In this document: in pieces, positions 1 through 6,264 of the stretch
Layout of the letters: every line of letters starts with the position of its first letter
How positions within the stretch are numbered: the stretch's first letter is position 1
Program-made: the position numbers and the translations under genes
The notes under the pieces: model-generated
Told to the model about the DNA's origin: nothing
The model's input: the letters and a program-made list of their open reading frames with translations, nothing else
Database searches by the model: none
Source: JANWHF01 sp036276235
Lineage (GTDB): Bacteria; Planctomycetota; Phycisphaerae; Tepidisphaerales; Tepidisphaeraceae
Length of the DNA stretch: 10,539 nucleotides
Assembly (NCBI GenBank): GCA_036276235.1
Contig: DATBDZ010000442.1
Span: 1-10,539, forward strand
Direction: 5' to 3'

Positions 1-1
1 C

Positions 2-409
2 GGATGCGAGCCCACACACCCGAATGAAGTCCCCGGCAACGCCAACATGGTCGCCGAAGGGGATCGTAACCTTGTCTACACCACTCCCTCGCGCGGGATG
101 GTTTACATCTATGACACCAACACCAAACGGCTCGTCTGGGCGGGCGAAGTTGACGGCGGCCGTCAGATCGAGGTTGACCGCCATAACAATAAGGTCATGG
201 TGAACGGGAATCTGGTTGTGACCAAGCTGCAGCCGTACGGCCAGGACCAGATTTACTTCCAGCCGTCCGGCAATAACTCGCTGGTAAACCCGCCACCGCC
301 GCAGCCTGCGCCTCAACCGCAGCCCGCTCCCGGATCGGTGACGATCTCGCCGAATCTGTCGGTAGCGCCGACGACGCAGCCGTCGCCGTCACAGAATCCG
401 CAGCAGTAA
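2..409 (+). CDS. 3' part of a probable lipoprotein, function unknown
   Basis: The frame is open from base 2, so the true start lies upstream of the window; the first internal ATG at 47 is unlikely to be the start. The first visible residues are Gly-Cys followed by a polar stretch (E-P-T-H-P-N), which would fit the end of a lipobox with Cys as the lipidated residue; the signal peptide itself is outside the window, so this is inference. About 90 residues of beta-rich sequence follow (motifs MVYIYDTNTKRLVWAGEV and KVMVNGNLVVTKL), resembling a small strand-rich envelope domain. The last 45 or so residues are low-complexity Pro/Gln/Ala/Ser/Thr, including PTTQPSPSQNPQQ just before the stop. I do not recognise the family. 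A strong terminator about 50 bases after the stop marks it as the end of its transcript. Confidence 0.6.
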   Translation, partial: GCEPTHPNEVPGNANMVAEGDRNLVYTTPSRGMVYIYDTNTKRLVWAGEVDGGRQIEVDRHNNKVMVNGNLVVTKLQPYGQDQIYFQPSGNNSLVNPPPPQPAPQPQPAPGSVTISPNLSVAPTTQPSPSQNPQQ

Positions 410-457
410 TGGCCCGCGGGCCGTTGCAAATTAGTTGGACATCGCTTTCCTACCCAC

Positions 458-494
458 GACCGCCGTAAGCACTGGAGCTTGCGGCGGTCTTTTT
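458..494 (+). terminator. rho-independent terminator
   Basis: A 13 bp stem (458-470 with 477-489, one G-T wobble) closes a 6 base loop and is followed at once by five T residues (490-494). It lies about 50 bases after the stop of the upstream gene on the same strand. This is the clearest intrinsic terminator in the window. Confidence 0.85.
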
Positions 495-511
495 ACGCGC
501 TTGAATCCGGC

Positions 512-656
512 GCGAGGAGGATCCGTTTGCGTGAGGAGCCCAGCGCAAGGAGGATCCGTTTGCATGGGAACCCAGCGCAAGGAGGACCCGTTTGCGTGAG
601 GAGCCCAGTGCGAGGAGGATCCGCTTGCGTGAGGAACCCAGCGCAAGGAGGATCCG
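512..656. repeat. degenerate 32-33 bp tandem repeat, about 4.4 copies
   Basis: The block AGGAGGATCC (AGGAGGACCC in one copy) recurs at 515, 548, 580, 613 and 646, giving periods of 33, 32, 33 and 33 bp. Each unit continues with GTTTGC or GCTTGC, then GTGAGGA or a variant, then a CCCAGCGCA-like end. The last, partial copy forms the outer end of the left arm of the palindrome at 641-782. Because one unit is 32 rather than 33 bp and 33 is divisible by 3, several frames stay open by accident; I see no sign that the array is translated. There are no unique spacers, so it is not CRISPR. Confidence 0.85.
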
Positions 657-782
657 TGCCCTCGCCTAGGCTCGTACACGGCGTGGTGGACAATTTCCGT
701 CCTCCGACAATCGTTCGGCACTTCGAGAACCGTTCACCACGCCGTGTACGAGCCTAGGCGAGGGCACGGATTCTCCTTGCGC
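641..782. repeat. 48 bp near-perfect inverted repeat (long hairpin, MITE-like)
   Basis: Bases 641-688 match the reverse complement of 735-782 at 47 of 48 positions; the single exception (651/772) would be a G-U pair in RNA. The loop is 46 bases (689-734). The arm centre contains CGCCTAGG and CTCGTACACGG. The outer end of each arm is one tandem-repeat unit, GCGCAAGGAGGATCCG on the left and its complement on the right. A second, nested 10 bp perfect inverted repeat joins 729-738 (loop edge) to 797-806, so an alternative fold exists. No transposase gene is present. A non-autonomous mobile element or a dispersed REP-like element would both fit. Confidence 0.85.
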
Positions 783-829
783 CGCAATTCTTCCCCGGTG
801 AACGGTCTTCCGCATACGATGGGGCGTTG

Positions 830-1297
830 ATGGACGAATCGCCCGAAGCTTCCGCGACTGATGCGCCTCCCGCGGAGGATCGGATGCTGCTGGAGTATGT
901 CGCGGACCGCGATGTCGCCTGTCCATCGTGCACTTACAACCTGCGCGGGTTGACGACGTCGCGATGTCCGGAATGTGGGCGAGAGCTAAAGCTGAGCGTG
1001 GGGCTCGCGCAGACTTATCTGCGGGCGTGGGTCTTGCTGCTATTCGCCGTGTTCTGCGGCGCCGGCGCGGGGCTGCTCTTGGGCGTCAATTTTCTGATGG
1101 TTCCGTGGTCAAGATTGGCGCCGAGGCAGGAGGCGGTCGTGATTTACTTCATGGCATACCTCCCACTTGCCATGATTGTGATGATCGGCTGCCCACGCTT
1201 CTTGCGCTGGCCGCGGCGCCGGCAATGGATCGTTGCGGTTCTGGCGTCGGGCACGATACTCGGCGCGTACACCTTGTTCTGGTTTTCTTTTCGATAA
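830..1297 (+). CDS. small zinc-ribbon membrane protein, function unknown
   Basis: This 155-residue protein has an N-terminal zinc ribbon and three probable membrane helices. Four cysteines (C31, C34, C46, C49) form CPSC-x11-CPEC, with YNLRGL between the pairs; this arrangement is common in planctomycete membrane proteins of unknown role. Predicted helices lie at about residues 66-91, 103-120 and 133-152, with a basic RWPRRR loop (126-131) before the last, so the zinc ribbon probably faces the cytoplasm. Start choice is open: ATG 830 has only a GGGG run 5 bases ahead and a TTG codon directly before it, whereas ATG 884 (137 residues, ribbon kept) has GGAGG with a 5 base gap. The palindrome at 641-782 ends about 48 bases upstream, so any promoter must be within or beside it. 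Zinc binding is inferred from the cysteines. Confidence 0.75.
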   Translation: MDESPEASATDAPPAEDRMLLEYVADRDVACPSCTYNLRGLTTSRCPECGRELKLSVGLAQTYLRAWVLLLFAVFCGAGAGLLLGVNFLMVPWSRLAPRQEAVVIYFMAYLPLAMIVMIGCPRFLRWPRRRQWIVAVLASGTILGAYTLFWFSFR

Positions 1298-1362
1298 TCG
1301 GTGTTTGCACCCGAATTATCTCTGTATCCCGCCTCCATCCAAATCCCTATACTCGCTCGAAA

Positions 1363-1403
1363 TAGTGTTACGCTTTTGAATTATTATAATCTTGCTCACG
1401 AGG
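1363..1403 (+). promoter_or_regulatory. probable galE promoter and ribosome binding site
   Basis: A perfect TATAAT stands at 1385-1390 in an AT-rich stretch unlike the GC-rich surroundings, 20 bases before the galE ATG. A good TTGACA box at the right distance is missing; the best candidate, TAGTGT at 1363-1368, is poor. A purine-rich GAGG (1400-1403) sits 7 bases before the ATG and would serve as the ribosome binding site. Transcription from this -10 would leave a very short leader. Confidence 0.5.
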
Positions 1404-1410
1404 TTGCCAG

Positions 1411-2397
1411 ATGAATGTGCTTGTCGCCGGCGGGGCCGGGTATATCGGATCACACACGGTTAAGAGGCTCAAGGAAGAGGGGCATCAACCCGTCATTTAT
1501 GACAACGTGTCGCGCGGGCATCGTGAAGTGGTGGATATCCTGAAAGTGCCGGGGATCATCGCCGATCTGAATGACCGCGCGTCGCTCACCCGCGCGCTGC
1601 GCGATTACAAGATCAATACCGTCATGCACTTCGCGGCTTACGCGTACGTCGGCGAAAGCGTCGAGAAGCCGCTGATGTATTATCAGAATAACGTCGCCAC
1701 CACGATCAGCGTGTTGCAGGCGATGCAGGAGTGCGGCGTTTCCCGCTTCGTCTTCAGCAGCACCTGCGCCGTGTACGGAGACCCGGACAAGATTCCGATT
1801 ACCGAGGATGAGAAGAAAGCGCCGGTTTCACCCTATGGCCGCACCAAGTTGCAGGTGGAGCAGATTCTTGCGGACACGCAGTTGGGGTGGAAGGAATTCC
1901 GATTTGCCGCGCTGCGGTATTTTAACGCCAGCGGCTGCGCGATGGATGGAACGATCGGCGAAGATCATGACCCCGAAACGCATCTGATTCCCGTCATCCT
2001 CCAGGCGATCCTGGGCACGAGGCCGGGCATCACCGTCTTCGGCACCGACTACCCCACCCCCGACGGCACCAACGTCCGCGATTACATCCACGTAGACGAT
2101 CTGGCCGATGCTCACATCAAGGCGATGCAAAAGCTGGGGACTGAGAAAGCAATCTATTGCAACCTAGGCACCGGCGGCGGATTCTCAGTCAAGCAAATTA
2201 TAGCCACGGCGGAGAAAGTCACCGGCAAAAAGGTTCCGGTGACCTACGGCCCGCGCCGGGCTGGAGACGCGATCGCGCTGTACGCCGACCCGAGCCGCGC
2301 AAAGAGCCTGCTTGGATGGGAGGCGAAGTACAAGGATCCAGAAACGATCATCCGCTCGGCGTGGAATTGGTTTAAGGAGCATCCGAAGGGATATTAG
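1411..2397 (+). CDS. galE: UDP-glucose 4-epimerase
   Basis: The 328-residue product is a cytoplasmic NAD-dependent short-chain dehydrogenase of the extended class that interconverts UDP-glucose and UDP-galactose, feeding exopolysaccharide and lipopolysaccharide synthesis. The Rossmann motif GGAGYIGSH is at residues 7-15, the FSST motif at 115-118, and the catalytic pair YGRTK gives Y142 and K146. The family signature NVRDYIHVDDLADAH is at 221-235 and RRAGDA at 282-287. Length is close to the usual 330-340. The ATG at 1411 has a GAGG ribosome site 7 bases upstream and a TATAAT box ahead, so the gene is probably monocistronic; a large palindrome follows the stop. The residue aligning with the gate Tyr299 of E. 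coli GalE appears to be Leu290, which may widen the sugar pocket to accept UDP-GlcNAc (inference from hand alignment). Confidence 0.95.
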   Translation: MNVLVAGGAGYIGSHTVKRLKEEGHQPVIYDNVSRGHREVVDILKVPGIIADLNDRASLTRALRDYKINTVMHFAAYAYVGESVEKPLMYYQNNVATTISVLQAMQECGVSRFVFSSTCAVYGDPDKIPITEDEKKAPVSPYGRTKLQVEQILADTQLGWKEFRFAALRYFNASGCAMDGTIGEDHDPETHLIPVILQAILGTRPGITVFGTDYPTPDGTNVRDYIHVDDLADAHIKAMQKLGTEKAIYCNLGTGGGFSVKQIIATAEKVTGKKVPVTYGPRRAGDAIALYADPSRAKSLLGWEAKYKDPETIIRSAWNWFKEHPKGY

Positions 2398-2398
2398 G

Positions 2399-2517
2399 AG
2401 GAATGAGTTGTTAGTTGCTAGTTGTTAGTTGCTAGTTGCGCTCGGAGGAGGGTTTACCTCAATCTCCAAGCGCAACTAACAACTAGCAACTAGTAACTAA
2501 CAACTTATTTGCTCCTC
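2399..2517. repeat. large palindrome with arms of 7 bp tandem units
   Basis: Core arms 2407-2442 and 2469-2504 match as inverted repeats at 33 of 36 positions around a 26 base loop. The left arm is a tandem array of GTTGTTA and GTTGCTA units (period 7) ending in GTTGCGCT; the right arm is the same array inverted. Weaker pairing carries the stem outward to GAGGAAT (2400-2406) against the complementary side up to CTCCTC near 2517. It starts 2 bases after the galE stop, so as RNA it would form a long hairpin protecting or ending the galE message, although there is no clean T-run. It is the only thing I see in the 200 base gap after galE apart from the leader of the next gene. Confidence 0.85.
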
Positions 2518-2598
2518 TGGAAAATGGACCTCGATCGCGCACAATAGATTGACAGCAGGCAGCGTGATGAGGGCGAGCGGGTTGGAAAGGATCGCGTT

Positions 2599-3921
2599 GT
2601 GCAGGGCGTTTACTTTCGCGTTGATGGAGCGGACCTTGAGAGCGGGCAGGATACGTTCCTGATCGTCCGGGCCGCCTCCAGCGAAGAGGCCGAGGAGCTG
2701 GCGCGAAAGCAGGGGATGCTGATTGCTTCGGTGAGGCCGGCGACGGCCGACGACTGGACCTCGCGGCCCGATGCCGCCGGGTTGCGGCCGCTGGCGGCGA
2801 TGGTCGCCGAGTCACGGGCGGCGGCGACCAGCGACACGATCACCGCAAAGCCGGAGCTCACGCAAAAACAGGGCAGCAGCGCGATTACCGCGCCGCTGGG
2901 CCGCTCGGTGTTTGCGGATGGGAAATTTGATCCGGAGGGCAAGCCGCCGGCTCGGACGCCGCCGGTCCGGATTCCACCGCCGAAGATTCCGCGAGCAACT
3001 ACGACGATTGTGCCGCCGACAATCACACCCGCAACGACCGCGCCGGCGAAGCCGGTGCCGCCGGCGGTGCCTGATGCGAAGAGTCCGACGCCATCATCGC
3101 AAGCGCCTGCGCTGCCCGCACGTGCGGTGCCCCCGCCTGTTGCACCGGCTCCTCAACCGCATCCGCAAGTCCATGCTCCCCCCGCGTTACGTGAGTTGCC
3201 GACTGTCGCGCCGCAAGCGCCGGCTGCCGTCCCTGAGAAATCTGTGGTAGAAGCTGCGAAAGCTTCGGCTCCCACAAAGGACGCGTTGCCAAAGATTGAC
3301 GAACCCAGGGTGTGGAACCAGGCGTCGGCCTTGGTGGCGGGTTCGGTTAATCTCACTTTGCCGAACAAAGTTGCCGAGGCGCCCGCCCCGCACGTGGAAG
3401 TTCCGACGCCGCAACCGGCGCTGCGGGCACCCATTGAGGAGCCGATCGTCGAGCCGATCGTCGAGCCAGCTCCGGCCCCTTCACCCGCGCGTTTTCTCGA
3501 TGAAGCTGCATCATTGCCCCAATCGCCGATCGCCGAACCGTCGCCGATGATGATGCCGACGGCTCAACCGATCGCCAAACCCGCAGTCGCTGCGGTGGCG
3601 TATCCGGCGCCCGCGACGTTCCCGCAACCGGCCCCGCTTCATCGGCATGCCGCCGACGTCCGCCCCGGCGGCTGGCTGGCCCCGCTGATTCTCGCGCCGC
3701 TGGGGTTTGTGAGTCTCGCCAGTGGGATCATTGTGTTGGCGCTCAACGCGGCGCATGTGGAAGCTGCGGATGCAAACGAAGTCAATAAGCTCGATCTGCA
3801 CATCCAATCGCTTACGCAAACGTTTCTGGGCGGAACGCTTTTGCTCGCGGGGCTGCTGCTATTTGTGACGGCGGCGCAGGTGTATCTGACTGGTTTGATT
3901 CGGGCGGCGCGGCGCGGGTGA
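2599..3921 (+). CDS. Pro/Ala-rich membrane protein with small N-terminal domain
   Basis: This 440-residue protein has three parts. Residues 1-50 form a small folded unit (VYFRVDG, then SSEEAEELARKQGM, then IASV) that resembles the short N-terminal module seen ahead of type II secretion F/PilC proteins and in some planctomycete hypotheticals; the likeness is by eye only. Residues about 110-345 are a long low-complexity Pro/Ala/Val linker, with a 12 bp DNA duplication at 3439-3462 giving EPIVEPIV. Two membrane helices follow at about 359-382 and 409-434, joined by a loop with an amphipathic helix (VNKLDLHIQSLTQ), and a basic C-terminal RAARRG. The start is GTG at 2599 with GGAAAGG 8 bases upstream. 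Topology puts both ends and the linker in the cytoplasm. Function unknown; it faces the zinc-ribbon gene convergently. Confidence 0.75.
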   Translation: MQGVYFRVDGADLESGQDTFLIVRAASSEEAEELARKQGMLIASVRPATADDWTSRPDAAGLRPLAAMVAESRAAATSDTITAKPELTQKQGSSAITAPLGRSVFADGKFDPEGKPPARTPPVRIPPPKIPRATTTIVPPTITPATTAPAKPVPPAVPDAKSPTPSSQAPALPARAVPPPVAPAPQPHPQVHAPPALRELPTVAPQAPAAVPEKSVVEAAKASAPTKDALPKIDEPRVWNQASALVAGSVNLTLPNKVAEAPAPHVEVPTPQPALRAPIEEPIVEPIVEPAPAPSPARFLDEAASLPQSPIAEPSPMMMPTAQPIAKPAVAAVAYPAPATFPQPAPLHRHAADVRPGGWLAPLILAPLGFVSLASGIIVLALNAAHVEAADANEVNKLDLHIQSLTQTFLGGTLLLAGLLLFVTAAQVYLTGLIRAARRG

Positions 3922-3972
3922 GGAGCTTGCGGTTTCGCCAGATTGTCGCGTCAACTAGCTCGCGAAGCTGCA

Positions 3973-3997
3973 AGCGATGAATTCATTGTTCATCGCT
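3973..3997. terminator. possible hairpin between convergent genes
   Basis: A 9 bp perfect stem, AGCGATGAA (3973-3981) with TTCATCGCT (3989-3997), closes a 7 base loop in the 84 base gap between two convergent genes, 8 bases beyond the stop of the minus-strand gene. No T-run follows on either strand, so it is a weak terminator candidate at best. Confidence 0.3.
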
Positions 3998-4005
3998 GGC
4001 GTGAA

Positions 4006-5043
4006 TCATTTCTTTTCACCCTTCACCCCACGTTTGTCATACTCAGTTTTATCTTGATCGCTCGACAGCTCGAACGGCGCTTCAAGGATCAAGTCGAAAA
4101 CGGGATCGGAATAATTCGTATAACCAAAAGCCTTTTGTGCCGTGACATGCAAAATGACGCGCAAGCGATGAACGCCATCTGGCAAGTGATTGACGGGCGG
4201 AGCAGTTGTCGAAAGAAGCAGCAAGTCGTTCTCATAGCCGAATTGCGTTGGATCCACCTTGACGAAGATTTTGCCTTCCATTGCGTCTTTAGCGTCGTGG
4301 GTAACATTCAGCGGATGCCCGTCCAACAGTATTTCATAGGAGCAGCCGCAGTCCAGGATGCACATGCGAAACGCCCTACAACGGTCGGAGTGCAGCTTTA
4401 CAACGCCAAGTTCGCCGCGATGAACCTTTGGGGGCACCTTCAGCGACGTTACAGATTTCAGCGTGAACTGCACGAATCGCTTCCAGTTGGCGGCGTCTAA
4501 TTGCCCGGCTTCGTCAACCGCGCAGATGAAATCGCCCCAGTCCTCCTCCCAGCGGACCGCCGGACCGTCGCAAAGTTTCAGCAGGCGTTCGACGGCATGA
4601 TTCGCATCGGTGCGCGACAATTGGCCATGGTCGCTCCGCTCATAAAGCTCTGAAACCGCCCTGCTTCGACGGTCCGGATCGCTGATATCGCTCACCACCC
4701 ATGACCCCGGCTTGTGTGTGTACCAGTCTACCGTAGCGGCCCACTTCACAAGCCCGTGACAGCCTATCCCGCTGGAAACGAATAGCAGCAGCAGCCCCAA
4801 AACGATCCCGGCAGGACGCCGGCGCCGGTTCCCCTTTTGAATTGCCCCGTGACGATCGAGCTTCGCACCGCATTCGGAACAAACGACGACGTTCGTCGGC
4901 GAACCAATCAAGTCATAGCGGCACCGTTTGCAAACGGGATGAAGATCGATACGTCTGCCGCGCAGACCGACCCAGGCCCGGACTCCGCCGGTCGCGGCGC
5001 AGATTAGGCTTGGGAGCAGGAGGTTTATTGAATGAACGGCCAA
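4006..5043 (-). CDS. zinc-ribbon membrane-anchored protein, function unknown
   Basis: The frame gives 345 residues from a TTG at 5043; an in-frame stop lies 3 codons further up and no ATG or GTG precedes the zinc ribbon, so the start is uncertain and no clear ribosome site is seen. C38, C41, C55 and C58 (CKRC...CSEC) form a zinc ribbon containing RYDLIG. A basic patch GNRRRRP (71-77) precedes a single membrane helix at about 78-96, which predicts the ribbon in the cytoplasm and residues 100-345 outside. The outer part has a WEEDWGDFICAVDEAGQLD segment of a kind I associate with planctomycete zinc-ribbon proteins, then a beta-rich second half with several cysteines (CRAFRMCILDCGCSYE), ending in a charged tail. 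It follows tyrA and a small broken ORF on the same strand and may be cotranscribed. No function can be assigned. Confidence 0.75.
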   Translation of the reverse strand: MAVHSINLLLPSLICAATGGVRAWVGLRGRRIDLHPVCKRCRYDLIGSPTNVVVCSECGAKLDRHGAIQKGNRRRRPAGIVLGLLLLFVSSGIGCHGLVKWAATVDWYTHKPGSWVVSDISDPDRRSRAVSELYERSDHGQLSRTDANHAVERLLKLCDGPAVRWEEDWGDFICAVDEAGQLDAANWKRFVQFTLKSVTSLKVPPKVHRGELGVVKLHSDRCRAFRMCILDCGCSYEILLDGHPLNVTHDAKDAMEGKIFVKVDPTQFGYENDLLLLSTTAPPVNHLPDGVHRLRVILHVTAQKAFGYTNYSDPVFDLILEAPFELSSDQDKTEYDKRGVKGEKK

Positions 5044-5070
5044 TTCAGTTGCTCAACTACGGCCGCTGAA

Positions 5071-5243
5071 TCATTCTGGTACGCGAAGTTCCCGCAGTTC
5101 CTTCAAGACCTGCTCACCATCCAACGATGGACCACCGCGCTCGCCCTCTGCCAGAAGTTCGTTCAATTCGCCCGGATCGAATTCGCCAACGTTTCGTGGT
5201 GCTTGGGGGTCTCGTCGACGGGATACTGTTCGCTGTCTGACAT
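5071..5243 (-). pseudogene. small acidic ORF split by a -1 frameshift
   Basis: An ATG at 5243 has an excellent ribosome site (CAGGAGA, about 8 bases upstream) only 14 bases after the tyrA stop, but its frame ends after 26 residues (starting MSDSEQYPVDETP, stop at 5163-5165). The -1 frame over the same DNA continues without a stop to 5071 and reads like a real protein C-terminus: GEFDPGELNELLAEG followed by SLDGEQVLKELRELRVPE. One extra base in the C-run at about 5205-5209 (ACCCCCAAG on the minus strand) would join both parts into 57 residues. Three explanations fit: a fixed frameshift mutation, a sequencing slip in the homopolymer, or programmed -1 frameshifting on CCC. The Leu/Glu-rich tail with a DGE core loosely recalls ParD-type antitoxin C-termini, but no toxin gene is adjacent. 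Both the coding status and the family are uncertain. Confidence 0.4.
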
Positions 5244-5257
5244 CGCCCGGTCTCCTG

Positions 5258-6106
5258 TTACTTCTTCTCCCCCATCCCCTGTCGTCGTTCCGCAGCTTGA
5301 TTCAACCATGCTTCCAACGCCTGCGCCTGCTTTGGATCTAAAAGTGCTTTGAGCTTGTCGATCTCCTGCCCGAGCCGGGCCAGGCTCTGCCGCAGGTTGT
5401 CGCGGTTGTCGATGAGGATGTCGCGCCAAAGTCCGGCGTCGCCGGCGGCGATTCGGGTGAAGTCTAAAAACCCTTTGCCGGACAAAGTGAGGGTGTCTTC
5501 TTCCTGCAGATTGACCATCGCCGCCGCCAAGGCGTGGGGGAGATGGCTGATGTCCGCCAGACGGCGGTCGTGTTCCTCTGGGCTTAGTCGGCAGGTTTTC
5601 ATGCCGACTGTTTGCCACAGCGATTCTACCTGCTCAAGCGCCTGCAAATTCGTGGTTGAGGTCGGCGTGACGATGCACTTCGCTCCGTCAAACAGGTCGG
5701 CGCGGGCATATTGCACACCTCGCTTCTCGCTGCCGGCCATGGGATGGCTGGCGACGAAATGCACCGTCGGCGGAAGATGGCTTTGGGCCGCCGCTACGAT
5801 GCTTCGCTTGGTGCTGCCGACGTCGGTGACGATCGCGCCGGGGGCTAGAAGGGGACCGATCTCCTGCAAAATCTGAGTGAACATGCCGACCGGCGTGCAG
5901 ATGACGACCACATCCGCCCCCCGAACCGCCGGGCCGAGCTCGGCGTATCCTTCGTCAATCGCCCCCAACTTGAGGGCGATATCGAGCGTCGATTGACGAT
6001 GGACATAACCTATCACTTTACAACCACTTATGCGCGATCGGACCGCCATTCCCAGCGATCCGCCCAAGAGTCCGACACCCAGGATGCTCATCCGCCGCAT
6101 GTGCAT
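5258..6106 (-). CDS. tyrA: prephenate (or arogenate) dehydrogenase
   Basis: The 282-residue protein is a cytoplasmic TyrA-family dehydrogenase that oxidatively decarboxylates prephenate (or arogenate) in tyrosine synthesis. The nucleotide-binding motif GVGLLGGSLG is at residues 10-19. TDVGSTK (94-100) and SHPMAGSEKRG (120-130) carry the catalytic His121 and substrate-contacting Ser126; DISHLPHALAAAM (185-197) and GFLDFTRIAAGDAGLWRDI (212-230) with the conserved TRIA arginine complete the active site. There is no fused chorismate mutase and no C-terminal ACT domain, so feedback by tyrosine through an ACT domain is not expected. ATG codons at 6106, 6100 and 6091 are all possible starts; none has a strong ribosome site, and family alignment does not decide. 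It is divergent from accA across a 249 base gap filled largely by a palindrome, and heads a likely minus-strand operon. Confidence 0.92.
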   Translation of the reverse strand: MHMRRMSILGVGLLGGSLGMAVRSRISGCKVIGYVHRQSTLDIALKLGAIDEGYAELGPAVRGADVVVICTPVGMFTQILQEIGPLLAPGAIVTDVGSTKRSIVAAAQSHLPPTVHFVASHPMAGSEKRGVQYARADLFDGAKCIVTPTSTTNLQALEQVESLWQTVGMKTCRLSPEEHDRRLADISHLPHALAAAMVNLQEEDTLTLSGKGFLDFTRIAAGDAGLWRDILIDNRDNLRQSLARLGQEIDKLKALLDPKQAQALEAWLNQAAERRQGMGEKK

Positions 6107-6124
6107 AGTCCGATAATACCGGGA

Positions 6125-6264
6125 GGAAGGGACGAAGGCACGTAGGGACGAAGGGACGAAGGATCAAGAAGTGGAGCGACAGGACGTGGAGATCAAGGTG
6201 AAGTTCGCGCGGTCGGACCGAAGGTCGCACCGCCCCTTCGTCCCTCCGTCGCTCCGTCCCTTCC
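6125..6264. repeat. palindrome with arms of 8 bp tandem units
   Basis: Bases 6125-6155 match the reverse complement of 6234-6264 at 27 of 31 positions around a 78 base centre. The left arm and its continuation to about 6162 repeat GGGACGAA with period 8 (variants GGCACGTA); the right arm repeats TTCGTCCC, TCCGTCGC and TCCGTCCC in the opposite sense. The centre has a smaller dyad around GGTCGGACC (6211-6219). The element fills the gap between the divergent tyrA and accA genes, so their promoters must be squeezed into its flanks or overlap it. Open frames across it are low-complexity and not believable as genes. Confidence 0.8.

Noticed and set aside
512..656. CRISPR array
   Set aside because: The units are contiguous with no unique spacers, the period is the whole 33 bp unit, and no cas gene is present.
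479..757. Overlapping open frames on both strands across the tandem repeat and palindrome
   Set aside because: They come from a period divisible by 3 and give Arg/Pro/Ser-rich repeats in every frame; no ribosome site or protein family fits.
928..1365. Plus-strand frame overlapping the zinc-ribbon gene
   Set aside because: Its translation has no motif, whereas the other frame gives the CPSC/CPEC ribbon and clear membrane helices.
2549..2554. Perfect TTGACA as promoter of the 2599 gene
   Set aside because: No AT-rich -10 follows at 15-19 bases; the region there is GC-rich (GGCGAG).
3943..4500. 185-codon plus-strand frame
   Set aside because: It is antisense to the zinc-ribbon gene, whose cysteines and membrane helix are convincing; it shows no recognisable domain.
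5032..5352. Plus-strand frame opposite the tyrA end and the small ORF
   Set aside because: Composition is unconvincing and it overlaps the well-supported tyrA C-terminus.
6112..6117. TATTAT (minus strand) as the tyrA -10 box
   Set aside because: It lies only about 6 bases from the first ATG, so it would need a leaderless transcript or the later start at 6091; no -35 is visible.
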